Part shown: positions 10,610-22,612 of the stretch, in pieces
How positions within the stretch are numbered: the stretch's first letter is position 1
How the letters are laid out: each line of letters opens with the position of its first letter
Assembly (NCBI GenBank): GCA_943736015.1
Contig: OX031065.1
Coordinates: 34,424,427 to 34,488,426, forward strand
Length of the DNA: 64,000 nucleotides
Source: Tridacna crocea
Lineage: Eukaryota > Mollusca > Bivalvia > Cardiida > Cardiidae
Direction of reading: 5' to 3'
Notes under the pieces: generated by a model
The model's input: the letters and a program-made list of their open reading frames with translations, nothing else
The model's database searches: none
What the model was told of the DNA's origin: nothing
Made by a program: the position numbers and the translations under genes

Positions 10610-12474
10610 GTTTTACCCTTTACCAAACGACTAAAATTTAGCATTGTCCAAATTGAAAGCATTTGCATGACAATTTCAGTGCAGCTCAAATGGAGACAGT
10701 TTTCCTTGAAAGACTAGAAAACAATGGGGAATGCAAAAATCGGGATTATGTGGTAAAGGGTAATGGTTGTAGAACTCTTAGCCATAAAAATGTTTCCAGA
10801 CTCAACGACTTGACGTGGTTCTACCAGGAGTCCTTTTTATTTATTTATTTATTTTACTTTTTTTATTTTAAACTAAATTTTATGAACATTAAAACTTTTG
10901 TTTTTTCATTTATTAATCTATTTTTACATTTCTTGTGTTTTACTATCTATTTGTTATCTGTTTATTTTTTGCCTGGCATCAAAGCTCATTACCACCCTAT
11001 ATTAAAAGGGCACCAAACAAGGACTCGCGGCGTATGAGCTTATAATGACCACGATTATTAATTTAAACTTATTTATGAATTTGTAATTTTAAAACTCAGT
11101 CATTAATCAATTTTTACATTTCTGGTGTTTTACTATCTATTTATTGTCTGTTTATTTTTTGCCTGGCAATAAAGCTCATTACCACCCTATATTAATAGGG
11201 CACCAAACAAGGACTCACGGCATATGAGCTTATAATGACCATGGTTTTTAATTGAAACTATTTTATGAATTTGTAATATTAAAACTCAGTTATATTTTTT
11301 CATTCATTAACTCATTACCAAACAATATTTTAGGCTTGTCCAAATCGAAAGCATTTGCAGGCAACAAAATAAAAGTGACTGAACATTTGAAATTTGTTTT
11401 GTGAAGGATAGAAGACATTGTCACCAGCATTTTCTCCTTTTCCCACAATGTTTTCTAAAGGCTTCTTTTTCAGGGGAGTCAAAAGTAGGGATTGTGTGGT
11501 AATGGGTTAATCTATTCTTACAGTTCTGGTGTTTTACTATTTATTTTCTGTTTATTTTTTGCCTGGCATCAAAGCTCATTACCACCCTATATTAATAGGG
11601 CACCAAACAAGGACTCGCGGCGTATGAGCTTATAATGACCATGAAACCTTTTGTTTTAGTTTATTTTACTGTTATTAATTCTATACCTATTTCATGAATT
11701 TGTAACATATTTTTTTCATTCATTAATCCATTTTTACATGACTAGTTTTGGTATTTTACTATCTATTTATTATGTACCAAATTGAAAGCACTTACATTCG
11801 ACAAAATTAATGTAACCCAAAAATTGGTAGAAGACATTGTGGGACAAGGGGAACATGATGGTTTCCAGCATTTTCTCCTTTTTCCCACAATGTTTTCAAT
11901 AGGACTCGCGGCGTATGAGCTTATAGTGACCATTAAACTTTTCTTACCGGTAGTTTATTTTTTTCCATACATGGCATGTTATTAACCCTTTTCCGAAGGA
12001 CTTATTTCCATACATGGCATGTTATTAACGCTTTTCCAAAGGACAATTTCTTTTTCTTCTGTGCCCACCGTGTTTTCAAACGACAAGTAAAACAATTTTT
12101 GATTTGCTAGAGCGTGGTTACACCAAGAGAAAGCGGAGCAGTCCTCATATTTGCGCTCTAAGAAATGTTTTACTCATTATTCAACTGTATGTTTTTTGTT
12201 TTGAATACTCGTTGTGTTAGCAGATCTAACTCGCTTATAATGACCATTAAACTTTTTTTAGTTTATTTTTTTTTTTTTTCCGTACATGACATGTTATTAA
12301 CCCTTTTCCAAAGGACATTTTCTTCTGTTCCCACCGTGTTTTCAAAAGACAAGTAAAACATTGTTTGATTTGCTAGAGTGTGGTTACACCAAGAGGAAGC
12401 GGAGCAGTCCCCATATTTGCGCTCTAAGAAATGCTTTACTCATTATTCAACTTATGTTTTTTGTTTTGAATACT
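10610..12474. repeat. Inverted-repeat spacer with dispersed 130-bp and 190-bp modules
   Basis: One module (tttgcctggcatcaaagctc ... ggactcgcggcgtatgagct) occurs near 10840-11055, 11110-11245 and 11520-11645, with a fragment at 11900-11935. Another (ttattaacccttttccaaag ... gcggagcagtccccatattt) occurs at about 11980-12200 and 12290-12470. Eroded A MITEs occur at 10610-10765 and 11775-11905. No coding sequence seen. Confidence 0.75.
11307..11510 (+). mobile_element. TTAA MITE subfamily A
   Basis: Bounded by ttaactcattaccaaacaat and gtggtaatgggttaa. The left half of the hairpin is deleted (gacattgtcaccagcatttt). Confidence 0.8.
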
Positions 12475-13285
12475 CAATGCAATTTGTTACAGGAGGGCTA
12501 CCATAATTTTCTTCCTTTCTCCAAATGTTTTCAATAACATTATTTTTCAGTATCGGAAAAGAAGAGAAATGGCCATAAGCAATTTCACGTTTTTCCACAC
12601 GGCTTCATTAACCCTTTCCCAAACAAGCCCTTGTTTTTACATGTCTGCTGTACAAGTCTAGTGAAAATACTGTGAAAAAGTAGGAATTGCTCGTGACCAG
12701 CAATTTCTCCTTTTCCCACAATATTATCTACCCATCTACAGAACTTTCTGCCATTTTTATCAAATTTGAAATTGTCGTCTGCAAACGAGTTTGGAAGGGT
12801 CTTAAATTTGTCGTTTGGGAAAGAGTTAAAGTCATGAAGCGTAACTCTGTATAAACTTCAATAGTACAACAGAGTAATTTCCCTTCTGTAAATATCTGCT
12901 TGATGCTTGACATGTACCTGCAAACTCTGTAAGAAATAAAAATACATCAACATAAACTGGTAAATAAGTAGATAATTGCATATTGTATCAAACATTCTTA
13001 TTAATTTGGTTGTTTGTGCCTCAATATTCGTACGGCGCTAAGTTAATTGGTACGGCGTAACGGGCACCTGTTGGTCCCGTGAAAGAATGACTGAAATTGG
13101 CAAATAACTTAACAAATACGAAAAATTGGGTATTAATATTGCTAGGTAAGATAGATAATATGGTTTTCAACATAACGAAACAAAAAAAAGCAAGCAATAA
13201 GTTGCACATTTTGGTACGGCGTGTTTTTTTCCGTACGGCGTATGGTACGGCGTATTTTTCTGGTACGGCGTGTTTTAGTAGGACC
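12475..13285 (-). repeat. Right arm of large inverted repeat
   Basis: Reverse complement of 9745-10606, including the C MITE and the tacggcgt motif cluster (13022-13280). It lacks the 72 bp segment and keeps one tgatacaat in its place. Confidence 0.9.
12608..12829 (-). mobile_element. TTAA MITE subfamily C inside right inverted-repeat arm
   Basis: Same insertion as 10273-10476 in mirror orientation. Hairpin gaattgctcgtgaccagcaa then tttctcc shows a few changes from the other arm. Confidence 0.85.
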
Positions 13286-13856
13286 GTCCGGTAACGGGTC
13301 TGGTACGAATTTATCCACCATAAACCCGATGCAACCCGAAACCAATAGACACTATAGTCTATATTAAAAAGGTTTTTCATATATTTGGAATGTTACATAT
13401 TTTGCAATAAAGCGAACCTATACTGGCTTTTAGCTTTCTCTTTTGAATCTTCGACTTCATAGAGTAACAGCGCCAAAGTTTCTGAAACCGAAACCGGCGA
13501 TCGTTATAAAGACATGATGTAAGAAATACATCAATACAAATCCAAAAAGGCCTAATTGGTGTCGGGTCAAAACGGCCCACTTTCACGGCCCAAAATACGC
13601 AATGGATTTTTTCCACAAAATGGAAATCACTTCTGACTTAATTTGATACCTGCTATAATTTGTATCAAAATATTCACATATATACTAAAATTATCTCCAT
13701 AATTTTTCAAAGAATACTGCATGATTTAGGTCTATATACTTTTTCATAACAATTTCATAACAAATTCAGTGTTCTTTTTGGGTAATCAAAAATTGTGGTC
13801 GAAATGGATTTTTTTTTTTTTTCAAGAAATGGAAAATAAATTAATTTGATAGGACT
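13286..13856. other. AT-rich non-coding stretch
   Basis: Nothing recognisable was seen beyond poly(A)/poly(T) runs. It does not match the sequence outside the left arm of the inverted repeat. Confidence 0.4.
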
Positions 13857-14129
13857 TTAACTCATTACCAACCGACAAAATTCGGTTTTACGCTTGTCCA
13901 AAACAGGGATCATACATGTTATATAGAATCCCTGTCCAAATCGAAAGCATTTTGCAGACGACAAATTAAAAGTGACTGAAAATTTGAAATTCGTGTTGTG
14001 AAGGATAGAAAACATTGTGGGAAAAGGAGAAAATGCTGGTTACCAGCATTTTCTCCTTTTCCCACAATGTTTTATAAAGGTTTCTTTCTCAGGGCCGTCA
14101 AAAGTACGGAATGTGTGGTAATGGGTTAA
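13857..14129 (+). mobile_element. TTAA MITE subfamily A with ~45 bp extra in left arm
   Basis: The gtccaaa arm motif occurs twice, separated by acagggatcatacatgttat atagaatccct, so the copy is 273 bp rather than ~229. The central hairpin is a perfect 27 bp stem ending gctggttaccagc. Confidence 0.9.
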
Positions 14130-14388
14130 TAGTATAATTCTGTACTATTTCAAGATATTGGTACGGCTCATCAAATTTAAGCTGGTCAATGGATTCCTTG
14201 GGCTGACCCAGAAGATATATTTCCCTCTTCATTCATTTGTCCAGGTGATTATGGATTACATTCTGTCGTTAAGACCAAGTGAACATTTAAGTTAGCATGA
14301 AGGATGCTTACTTAAATGAGTTTGACATCCCTGACATATTCAGCTCAAGGAATGAATATCCTATCAAACTGTGATTATACCTGTTCTT

Positions 14389-14394
<6 letters not shown>

Positions 14395-14426
<32 letters not shown>
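14395..14426. repeat. (CAAT)n microsatellite
   Basis: About eight perfect repeats of caat. Confidence 0.95.
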
Positions 14427-14750
14427 AGACACATGGAAAAGGTTTAATCACATTTGTCCAATGTTTCAATTTTTAGACCAAAATATAAATGTGGGACAAA
14501 TGGGAACTGCTATAGGGAAGGGTACAGACAATTCTTATCTGAGGCAATTTTACAACTATGTATCGACATCAATAGTTATAGGCAAATTTATACCAAAGAA
14601 TCCAGTTTTTAATTCTTTTCCTTTATTACATAAACGTCATGAATTTTGTTTAATTTCTATAGCTATTAAAAAAATACCATAGTCATTCCTCTATGAGCGT
14701 TACAAATAAATTCTATATTTGCAAAAGCATTGGCTGTACCTGTAATTCAA

Positions 14751-14975
14751 TTAAACTTTTTACCAAACTACAAAATAATAGAGTGGTCCAAATTGAAAGC
14801 ATTTGCAGACGACAAAATAAATGCGACTGAAAAATTGAAATTTGGGAAGGACAGAAAACATTGTGGGAAAAGGAGAAAATGCTGGTTACCAGCATTTTCT
14901 CCTTTTCCCACAATGTTTTCAACTGCTTTCTACATCAGGGTTGACAAAATTTGTTACTGTGTGGTAAAGGGTTAA
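14751..14975 (+). mobile_element. TTAA MITE subfamily A
   Basis: Intact ends. Perfect hairpin ttgtgggaaaaggagaaaat / attttctccttttcccacaa. Confidence 0.9.
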
Positions 14976-15044
14976 GTGAATGCAACTACCATTGGCTACA
15001 ATGATAAAAAAAACATGGGGATCTTTGCATGAACTTGTTACCTT

Positions 15045-15255
15045 TTAACCCTTTCCCAAACAAGCCCTTGTTTTTATGTGTCTGCAGTCCAAGTCTTTTG
15101 AAAACACTGTGGGAAAAAGAGAAATTGCTCCTTTTCCCACAGTGTTTTCTACCCATTTCAAGAACTTTCTGTCATTTTTATCAAATTCGAAATTGTCGTC
15201 TGCAAACTGTTTCAGTTTCGAAGAGTCTAAAACTTATTGTTTTGGAAAAGGTTAA
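15045..15255 (-). mobile_element. TTAA MITE subfamily C, hairpin tip deleted
   Basis: Ends ttaaccctttcccaaacaag and gttttggaaaaggttaa. The tip is missing: gaaattgctccttttcccac jumps from one stem strand to the other. Confidence 0.85.
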
Positions 15256-15622
15256 GTGAAGGCGAATGCTTTAGTATTTATTCTGTGGTTTCTAATGGAT
15301 GGGAAGAATGTTTATATGCATAAGAAGAGATATTTCTTTAATTTGCTCTAATTAAGTTCTAAACTGTTCAAAACTCTTGCCTACCAAATTACTCTGATAC
15401 AGACTATATTTGCACTTATACACTTACATCTTCCCCAACCCATACAGGTAAGTACCTTATTGTTTCTTCAAAATGTGGGACAAATAGGAAGACACCATAG
15501 GGAAACAGAGGGGCAAGCCAACCTACCAAATGTTTGTTTGATAAGTGGATCTTTCATGATTGCTTTTATCTGGTAGATTTATAGATATGTCAGACAGTAT
15601 AAAAACATTTGAATTACATGTC

Positions 15623-15789
15623 TTAACTCATTACCAAGCAACAAAATTATGTTTAGTTTGTCCAAATCGAAAGCATTTGCAGACGACAAAATAAAAGTAA
15701 CTGAAAATTTGAACTTTGTTTTGTGAAGGGTTTCTAAAGGCTTCTTTCTCAGGGGCGTCAAAAGTAGGGATTGTGTGGTAATGGGTTAA
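15623..15789 (+). mobile_element. TTAA MITE subfamily A lacking the central hairpin
   Basis: Both TTAA ends and both arms are intact, but ttgttttgtgaagggt is followed directly by ttctaaaggcttctttctca. The loss removes precisely the palindromic core. Confidence 0.9.
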
Positions 15790-18022
15790 TCCTAGATAAT
15801 TTCTCAGGTATTTCAGTAAATTACCTGTATTGTGATGGACTGGTAGCAAATATCTTGTTATTTTCATGAATTGATAACCAATCTGTAACAAATTTTTCGG
15901 CTTTGGACAAGAACTTTGCTAGATTTTTTGGCAACTTTTTAGACATGGGCGAGATTTTTTCAATTCTGTGAGCTAGTTCGACTTTTCATTAACTTCGGAT
16001 GAGTTGTCTTCATAATGAGAAAGTCAGATTTTAATCAATCTAGATCTATAGCAAAATTGCAAATTTATAGAGATAGTAGGCTATAGATCTAGGGAAAGAA
16101 ATAAATGTTTTAATAGCACATACATTGACTAGAATAAATAGCACATACTTTGACTAGAATATAGAAAACAAGAGAAATGAAAGCTTCTATATCACTGCAT
16201 ATCAGCCTCGGGTCTGGAAACAGTAATCGTCTTATTCCATTGCGATTTTATGGTCAAAGGGAAACAACTCGTACAATCTGTTTTCCATTAGTTATGAAGA
16301 GTACTCTCCCTTTTTGTTATTCCCCCCCCCTTTCGGAATAGTCTTTTTGTCAACTATTAAAAACAGTCGTGAACACAGAAACTTAAGAACCGGTGCAAGG
16401 TAAATTCATAACCACATGGTCTATCGAAAAGCTGGGACCCTCTGTTAACCCTTATCCTGCTAAATAAGTAAAATGAAACTTTCAAGCTGATTTTGAAAAC
16501 CTAATCTTTGCTATTTCAATGGAGGTTTTCTTTTGGAAAAATCTTCTGATTGTCCAGACCGTGTAAATTCAAGATCAGACTGCACGTTCATCAGTAAACC
16601 CGAGTTTAGCTTGTGCCGATTCTTAAAGTTATGCTTTGTTTGCAGGTATTTTTCAGACAAAGGTAGGATGCTGTTGCGTTATTATTGATCAGTTTATTGT
16701 CTAAGAGATTAAGTGTTCCAACTGATAGAGAGTGACCTCTCTTCTTATAACCCCCCCCCCCTCCACTTAAAAAAAAAGGTAGGGTTCTAAACTGGAATCA
16801 ACACCAATAATATATCAGGGAAAAAAACATAGCTTTATGCTTTATTATTATCTTGTAGGATTCGTGCATGCTTTCACTTTCTGTCCCCTGTTATTTATGG
16901 TAAATGATTGGAATTTGACAAGTCAGCCCATATAAACGATAGATCTATATGTTAATATCCTCGAAAACCTAATTGAACGAAAACATGTCATTGGTTTACA
17001 GGTTTATATTGTAACATAATAAACCTGATTTATCGTATACATTCATCAGTTGATAAATATCATCGCAAAAAAAATATTTAAATTCTGCATTAGCTCTTAC
17101 CGATAACCGAATTGCCTATTCCAAGTTTAAATTTTGGCGGTCGCCTTGTTTACAAATGTGACAAAATACAAGGGAGACTACCGCCCGTTTACAAAATGGT
17201 AACCACGTCTGCAATTGTTTTTTTTTTCTTTTGTCTTCCGTCGTGATATTTCTAGAAGTAGCTCAGCATCTGTAACTCAGTCTTAAACTTTATCGGAAGT
17301 AACGACATCTCTACGACCATTTTTTTCTTTTTCCGGTACAGACCGTACTGCAATGATGTTTATTCGGCATTGGTTTTATGCTGTCCACACATATAAGGGA
17401 CGTAACTCTGCCATGAAGAAAGTGATGTCGGAATATACGAGTTTTCTCCCTTTGACCATAAAAATTACATCTGATTTAGCCAGTTTGCGGTTCGTGTCAC
17501 ACAGAATTTCCGATTGATGTAAATCAGTAGAAATAAAGTAAAAATGTTCATGACACAGGAAATTCTAAAAGTCGCACAAATTATTTTTTATAAATGAAGA
17601 GTGAACAGGATGTATCCCATCATAGGTTGCCTTAGGTTTAAGAGGATTGTAATTGTTTATTTCCAATGCAGTTTTCCTGGCAAAATGGAAGTGCAAAATG
17701 GACCAACTTGATAAAGGTTTGAAAATGAATAAAACAAGAATAATGAGCAGATGTATTACATTCTCTACAAATTGTTAAAGAATTATATATCTGTCGTATT
17801 CGTGTTCACACCTGTTACTGAATTAGCTGTATGCTACGAAACCGTGAAATGAACTTAGTAATGCTAATTATTTGATGTAATGGAACTCTTGTCCTGGCTT
17901 GAAATTGATGATTAGCCATCCTATTTACCTGTAGAGTAGGTTTAAAATATAACAGAGGTAATAGGTTACTAGAATGATGCAAAAAAAAAATTCTAATAAT
18001 TTTCAAGAAGAGCCTATAACCT
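15790..18022. other. Largest repeat-poor stretch; no gene recognised
   Basis: It holds poly(C) runs at about 16323-16331 and 16751-16761 and a relatively GC-richer patch around 17100-17420 (gcggtcgccttgtttacaaa) that could be a promoter region. No exon with homology or a convincing frame was seen. Confidence 0.35.
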
Positions 18023-18250
18023 TTAACCCTTTAGTACACAATCCCGGCTTTTAACACCCCATGTGGAAGAAGCCTTATGAAAACACTGTGGGAAAAGGAG
18101 AAAATGCTGGTAACCAACATTTTCTCCTTTCCCACAATGTTTTCTTCCCTTCCTAAAACAAATGTAAATTCTGTAGTCACATACATTTTGTCGTCTGCAA
18201 ATGCTTTCAATTTGGACCAGTCTAAAATTTTGCCATTTGGTAAAGAGTTT
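18023..18250 (-). mobile_element. TTAA MITE subfamily A, right TTAA lost
   Basis: Left end ttaaccctttagtacacaat. Right end decays to gtaaagagtttac. A further eroded fragment follows to about 18400. Confidence 0.8.
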
Positions 18251-18475
18251 ACACAATCCTGAGTTTTCACGACTTTTGTGGACATTATGGGAAAAGGAGA
18301 AAGCGCTGGTAAGCATTTTTTTGTCTCACTTTTTAATTCTTGTCCGCAAATGCTTTCAATTTTGACAAGTCCAAAGTTTTGCTAGCTTAGTAAAGAGTCA
18401 ATGTAATAAGTGTTGAACATGTTACAGAGATACGGATTTGGAATCAAAGTGGCAACTTTCGGTTAATCGGATTAA

Positions 18476-18876
18476 ATGGAGACAGTCAACATTGTATAAT
18501 CTTCACACTTAGTATTATAAATTGGCCTGGACAGTTACAACATCGATTTACTCTGGTTCTTTAACTTATTACCAAACAACAAGGTTTTAAGTTTGTCCAA
18601 ATCGAAAGCATTTGCAGACAACAAAATAAAAGTGACCGAAAATTTGAAATCTGTTTTGTGAAGGGTAGAAAACATTGTTGGAAAAGGAGAAAATGCTGGT
18701 TACCAGCATTTTCTCCTTTTCCCACAATGTTTTCTAAAGGCTTCTTTTTCAGGGGCGTCAGAAGTAGGGATTGTGTGGTAATGGGTTAATTGGAGACAGT
18801 CAACATTCTATAATCTTCACACTTTTATAAATTGACCTGGACAGTTACAATATCGATTTACATTGGTTCCTTTAAG
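18476..18876 (+). repeat. ~90 bp direct duplication with a MITE at the junction
   Basis: ggagacagtcaacattgtat ... tggttctttaa (18476-18564) recurs as ggagacagtcaacattctat ... tggttcctttaa (18789-18876), with a subfamily A element between. Confidence 0.85.
18561..18789 (+). mobile_element. TTAA MITE subfamily A (reference, 229 bp)
   Basis: Order of parts: TTAA; cttattaccaaacaacaagg; gtccaaatcgaaagcatttg cagacaacaaaataaaagtg; hairpin tggaaaaggagaaaatgctg gttaccagc and mirror; taaaggcttctttttcaggg; gtagggattgtgtggtaatgg; TTAA. There is no coding capacity. TTAA targets with short CCY-type ends suggest mobilisation by a piggyBac-like transposase encoded elsewhere. Confidence 0.95.
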
Positions 18877-18904
18877 AACCTTTAGATAGACAAGGACGGC
18901 TCCA

Positions 18905-19365
18905 AATAATTATTGCACAGGTAATTTTCTCTTTATCCCACAATGTTTTCCACCTTTCCACAAAATAATTTCAATACTTTAGTAACATTCATGATTCTGA
19001 TTGTGAGAAGGGCTGTTGAAGACAGTATGGGAAAAGAGAAGTCTAACATTTTGCCGTTGGGTAAAGATTTTCACCTGCATGTGTTCATTGATTTGCTAGT
19101 ATTTTCTTCATGTACTATGTCATCAGTATGCGAGTATAGGACCGCAAAGAAAAAGGCTTTTGAATGAGGAAGAAGAAGAAAATTCTGGTTACCAAAACTT
19201 AAGTATGTTTCCTTTTCAAAATGTCTTCTACCTTTCCTCGAACAATTTCATTACTAGAGTAACAACAACTTTGTTGTTTGCAACAGCTTTCAATTTGGAA
19301 AAGTCTTACCTTTTGTTGCTCAGTAAGAGTTACAGTATTATCTGCATAAATTTTTTATTATAAGC
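18905..19365. repeat. Old MITE-derived fragments
   Basis: Isolated arm pieces (cccacaatgttttccacctt, ggcttttgaatgaggaagaa, gctttcaatttggaaaagtc) without TTAA ends or a stem. Confidence 0.5.
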
Positions 19366-19522
19366 ATTAAAATTTATTCCTACTAGCGCTACTAATGCCA
19401 TTTTGCAAAAGCTGTATTATAATTGAATGAATAAAATGTGTGTAAAAAGGAAAAAAATGAGCCATAGTTGAGAGCGCCTCCACATGGTGTGGCATGGATT
19501 GCAGTTTCAAATTATGGAAAAA

Positions 19523-19752
19523 TTAACCTTTTCCCAAACAAGCCCTTGTGTTTTTACGTGTTTGCCAAACAAGTCTTTTGAAAACACTGTGGGAATAGGA
19601 GAAATTGCTCATAAAGAGCAATTTCTCTTTTTCCCCCAGTGTTTTCTACCCCTGTAGAGAGCTTTCCGCCATTTTTGTCAAATTTGAAAATGTCGTCTGC
19701 AAACTCTTTAAGTTTGGAAGAGTCTAAAATTTATCATTTGGGAAAGGGTTAA
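19523..19752 (-). mobile_element. TTAA MITE subfamily C (reference)
   Basis: ttaaccttttcccaaacaag ... tgtttgccaaacaagtcttt ... hairpin agaaattgctcataaagagc then aatttct ... gtctgcaaactctttaagtt ... tttgggaaagggttaa. Arms differ from A, but the outline is the same. Confidence 0.9.
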
Positions 19753-19999
19753 CTAGTAACAAATATATATTCTATTATTTGAACATGGAAACTGAAAGTC
19801 CCTGATACAGAACATCATGTTTTATGCTATGTATCCTTTGTAGCCTAATTTGAGCAGGGCTGACATATCATTAAACTCAATAATTTCTATTTTGTCATAC
19901 TTTTTCCATTTTCCAGCCAACTTTCCATTGAATAAAAGACCATTTTGACAATGAAATATGAGCATTGAGTGGAAAATGCCATATGTCATGTATTATTCT

Positions 20000-20228
20000 T
20001 TAACCCATTACCACACAATCCCTACTTTTGACGCCCCTGAGAAAGAAGCCTTTTGAAAACACTGTAGGAAAAGGAGAAAATGCTGGTAACCAGCATTTTC
20101 TCCTTTTCCCACAGTGTTTTCTACCCTTGCCAGAACAAATTTCAATTTTTCAGTCAGCTTCATATTGTCATCTGCAAATGCTTTCAATTTGAACTAGTCT
20201 AAAATTTTGTCGTGTGGTAAAGAGTTAA
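20000..20228 (-). mobile_element. TTAA MITE subfamily A
   Basis: Full length, both TTAA, hairpin gctggtaaccagc. Confidence 0.9.
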
Positions 20229-20962
20229 AAAGACATTGAAATGATATTTTTAAAAGATTATTTTGACCTTAAGAAAGTATGAAATGCAAGGCCTGATGAT
20301 CTCCATTTCTTCAAGGATCCATACTGTATGTATATGATTATGATCCTTTTCGTCAGCCAGTTTCCATTTTGCCTATTGTGTATAAAAAATTTCCATCAAT
20401 AACAAACAAGAAAATGACCAAATACCAAAAGTTTGTGTTACATTCATTTGAAATTTATTCAAAATATAGTATCTACCCATTCATTTCATTTTTAAGTTCA
20501 GTTTGTTTTCAATTTCATCAAACGCTTCCATTTTTCCCGCCATTTTCATTACCAAAATTTCCAACTAAAGCGTAAAAAGAACATTGAAAGGCTAAATCAT
20601 GAGGAAAAAATGCATAAAGCATGCAACATTCATTAAAGATATATTGAAATGATATCATCAGATGATTAATGTGATCCCATATCAAGTTGGTATCAATGTC
20701 AGGGATGATTTCCATTTTGTGAAAATGATTTCCATTTTGTCCATTTCGTTAAATAGAAAATTCCATTGCCTGTTTTAGGCCTACCCATCTAAATCATTGT
20801 ACTAGTGGTCAAAATGATAAGGTCTACATTTTCCTTCAATTTCATAATTATTACAAAACCCTTCAAAACCCTTCTTTTTGGTTCCTGAAAATCTGTGTTA
20901 CCAGATCTAGGCAGTGTGGTGGATTGGATATAAACAGGAAGATTTTCAAAGTTTCCTCAGTA
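20229..20962. other. AT-rich non-coding stretch
   Basis: Short direct repeats of gatttccattttg near 20707-20740 only. No gene or known repeat family. Confidence 0.4.
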
Positions 20963-21181
20963 TTAAATCATTACCAAATGACAATATTTTAGGCTTGCAC
21001 AAATTGAAAGCATTTGCAGATGACAAAATAAAAGTGACTAAAACTTTGAAATTTGTGCTGTGAAGGGTAGAAAAGATTGTGGGAAAAGGAGAAACCAGCA
21101 TTTTCTCCTTTTCCCATAATGTTTTCTACAGGCTTCTTTCTCAGGGTCGTCAAATGTAGAGATTGCATGGTAATGGGTTAA
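20963..21181 (+). mobile_element. TTAA MITE subfamily A, hairpin tip deleted
   Basis: The stem reads gggaaaaggagaaaccagca ttttctcctttt, so one strand of the tip is gone. Confidence 0.85.
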
Positions 21182-21440
21182 GCTCCTTTAAAACACGAGA
21201 CCACTGCGTTGTGGCTAATTTTGATCCCAGGGCTACATTTTGAACAAATTCAGAAGTGATACAAATTTTGTAGCTCTAGATTTTATAGTTATAAGTAAGA
21301 CTGTTTTTAGAGCTTTCAGTTTATAGGCATATGTTTATGACCCATGGGGTGGGGCCAAGTTTGACACCAGAAGCATTAACTTGAAGAGTTTTGGAAGAGA
21401 CCTGTTATATGATAACACTTACAAAAAATTACAGCTATAT

Positions 21441-21668
21441 TTAAACCTTTACTCCATTGATACTCATTTCTACACATTGCTTGTAGGAGCCTTTGGAAAA
21501 CATTGTGGCAAAATGTGAAATTGCTGGTGACGAGCAATTTCACCTTTTGTCACAAAGTTTTTTATGCTATCAAAAGGTGTCATATACACATAAGAAATGG
21601 CTTCATCCTTGCCGTTATTTAGGGTCAATTAGAGATACCATAGAAATGCCTTATGGGGTAAAGGGTTA
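21441..21668 (+). mobile_element. TTAA MITE subfamily B (reference)
   Basis: ttaaacctttactccattga ... gtaggagcctttggaaaaca ... hairpin gtgaaattgctggtgacgag then caatttcac ... tcaaaaggtgtcatatacac ... accatagaaatgccttatgg ggtaaagggttaa. Confidence 0.9.
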
Positions 21669-21862
21669 AAGGTCAGGAAAAAGAAGGTGCAAAATTTGAC
21701 CTCGGGATAAATTTCTTTGAAAAACATTATGGCAAAGAGAGAAAGTGCTGTTAAACAGATTTATCTCCTTTTCCAAAAGTGTTTTCTACACTTTCTATGA
21801 CAAATCTCATCATATAAGCCATATTTCACTTTTTGTCTGCGAAGGCTTTGGATTTTGACAAG

Positions 21863-22095
21863 TTAACTCTTTACCACATGATCCCGGCTTTTAACAAACC
21901 TGAATTTAAAAGAAAGCCTTTTAAAAACATTGAGGGAAAAGGAGAAAATGCTGGTAACCAACATTTTTTCCTTTTCCCACAATGTTTTCTACTCTGCTGG
22001 AAGCAAATTTCAATTTTTGAGTTATCTTTATTTTGTCGTCTGCAATTGCTTTCAATTTGGACCAGTCTAAAACTTTGTCATTTGGTAAAAAGTTA
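21863..22095 (-). mobile_element. TTAA MITE subfamily A, with an older fragment upstream
   Basis: Both TTAA present; hairpin gctggtaaccaac. An eroded A copy occupies about 21700-21862, directly abutting. Confidence 0.85.
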
Positions 22096-22484
22096 ACAGT
22101 TTTGTCATTTGGCCATGAGTCTATATAAAAAACAAAAGGACGTGAATTCTACAAAAATATTTTAATAGCTAAAATTATACAACAGATAACATGAATAAAT
22201 ACAGTTGGGAGCCATGCTCCGGCAAAAGGTAGTTTAATGTATCTCCGTGATCCATAGTACATGTACCAAACAAGTTATCATATAATTATGGATCCATAAA
22301 AACCATTCAACTAAATAATTCATGAGGTAAACTGATCCTGTGACATGCAGAAATATTTACGAAATGTGCAAAGTTTTGGCCAAGGTCAGTTTGGGCTGAC
22401 TGCAAAGCCTGACCTGGGTCAAAACTTTTTGCAAATGCATACAGCCTCTTTTTCACTGAGCAATGTTCATATACAACATCATAC

Positions 22485-22581
22485 ATAGTCTGCATACATA
22501 CATACATACATGGTACCGTACCATACCATACCATACCATACCATAACATAACATACATACATACTTATTAACTCTTTACCA

Positions 22582-22611
<30 letters not shown>
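22485..22611. repeat. CATA/CCATA microsatellite cluster
   Basis: Runs of cata, ccata and acata units, interrupted by a short MITE end (ttaactctttacc). Confidence 0.95.
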
Positions 22612-22612
<1 letters not shown>

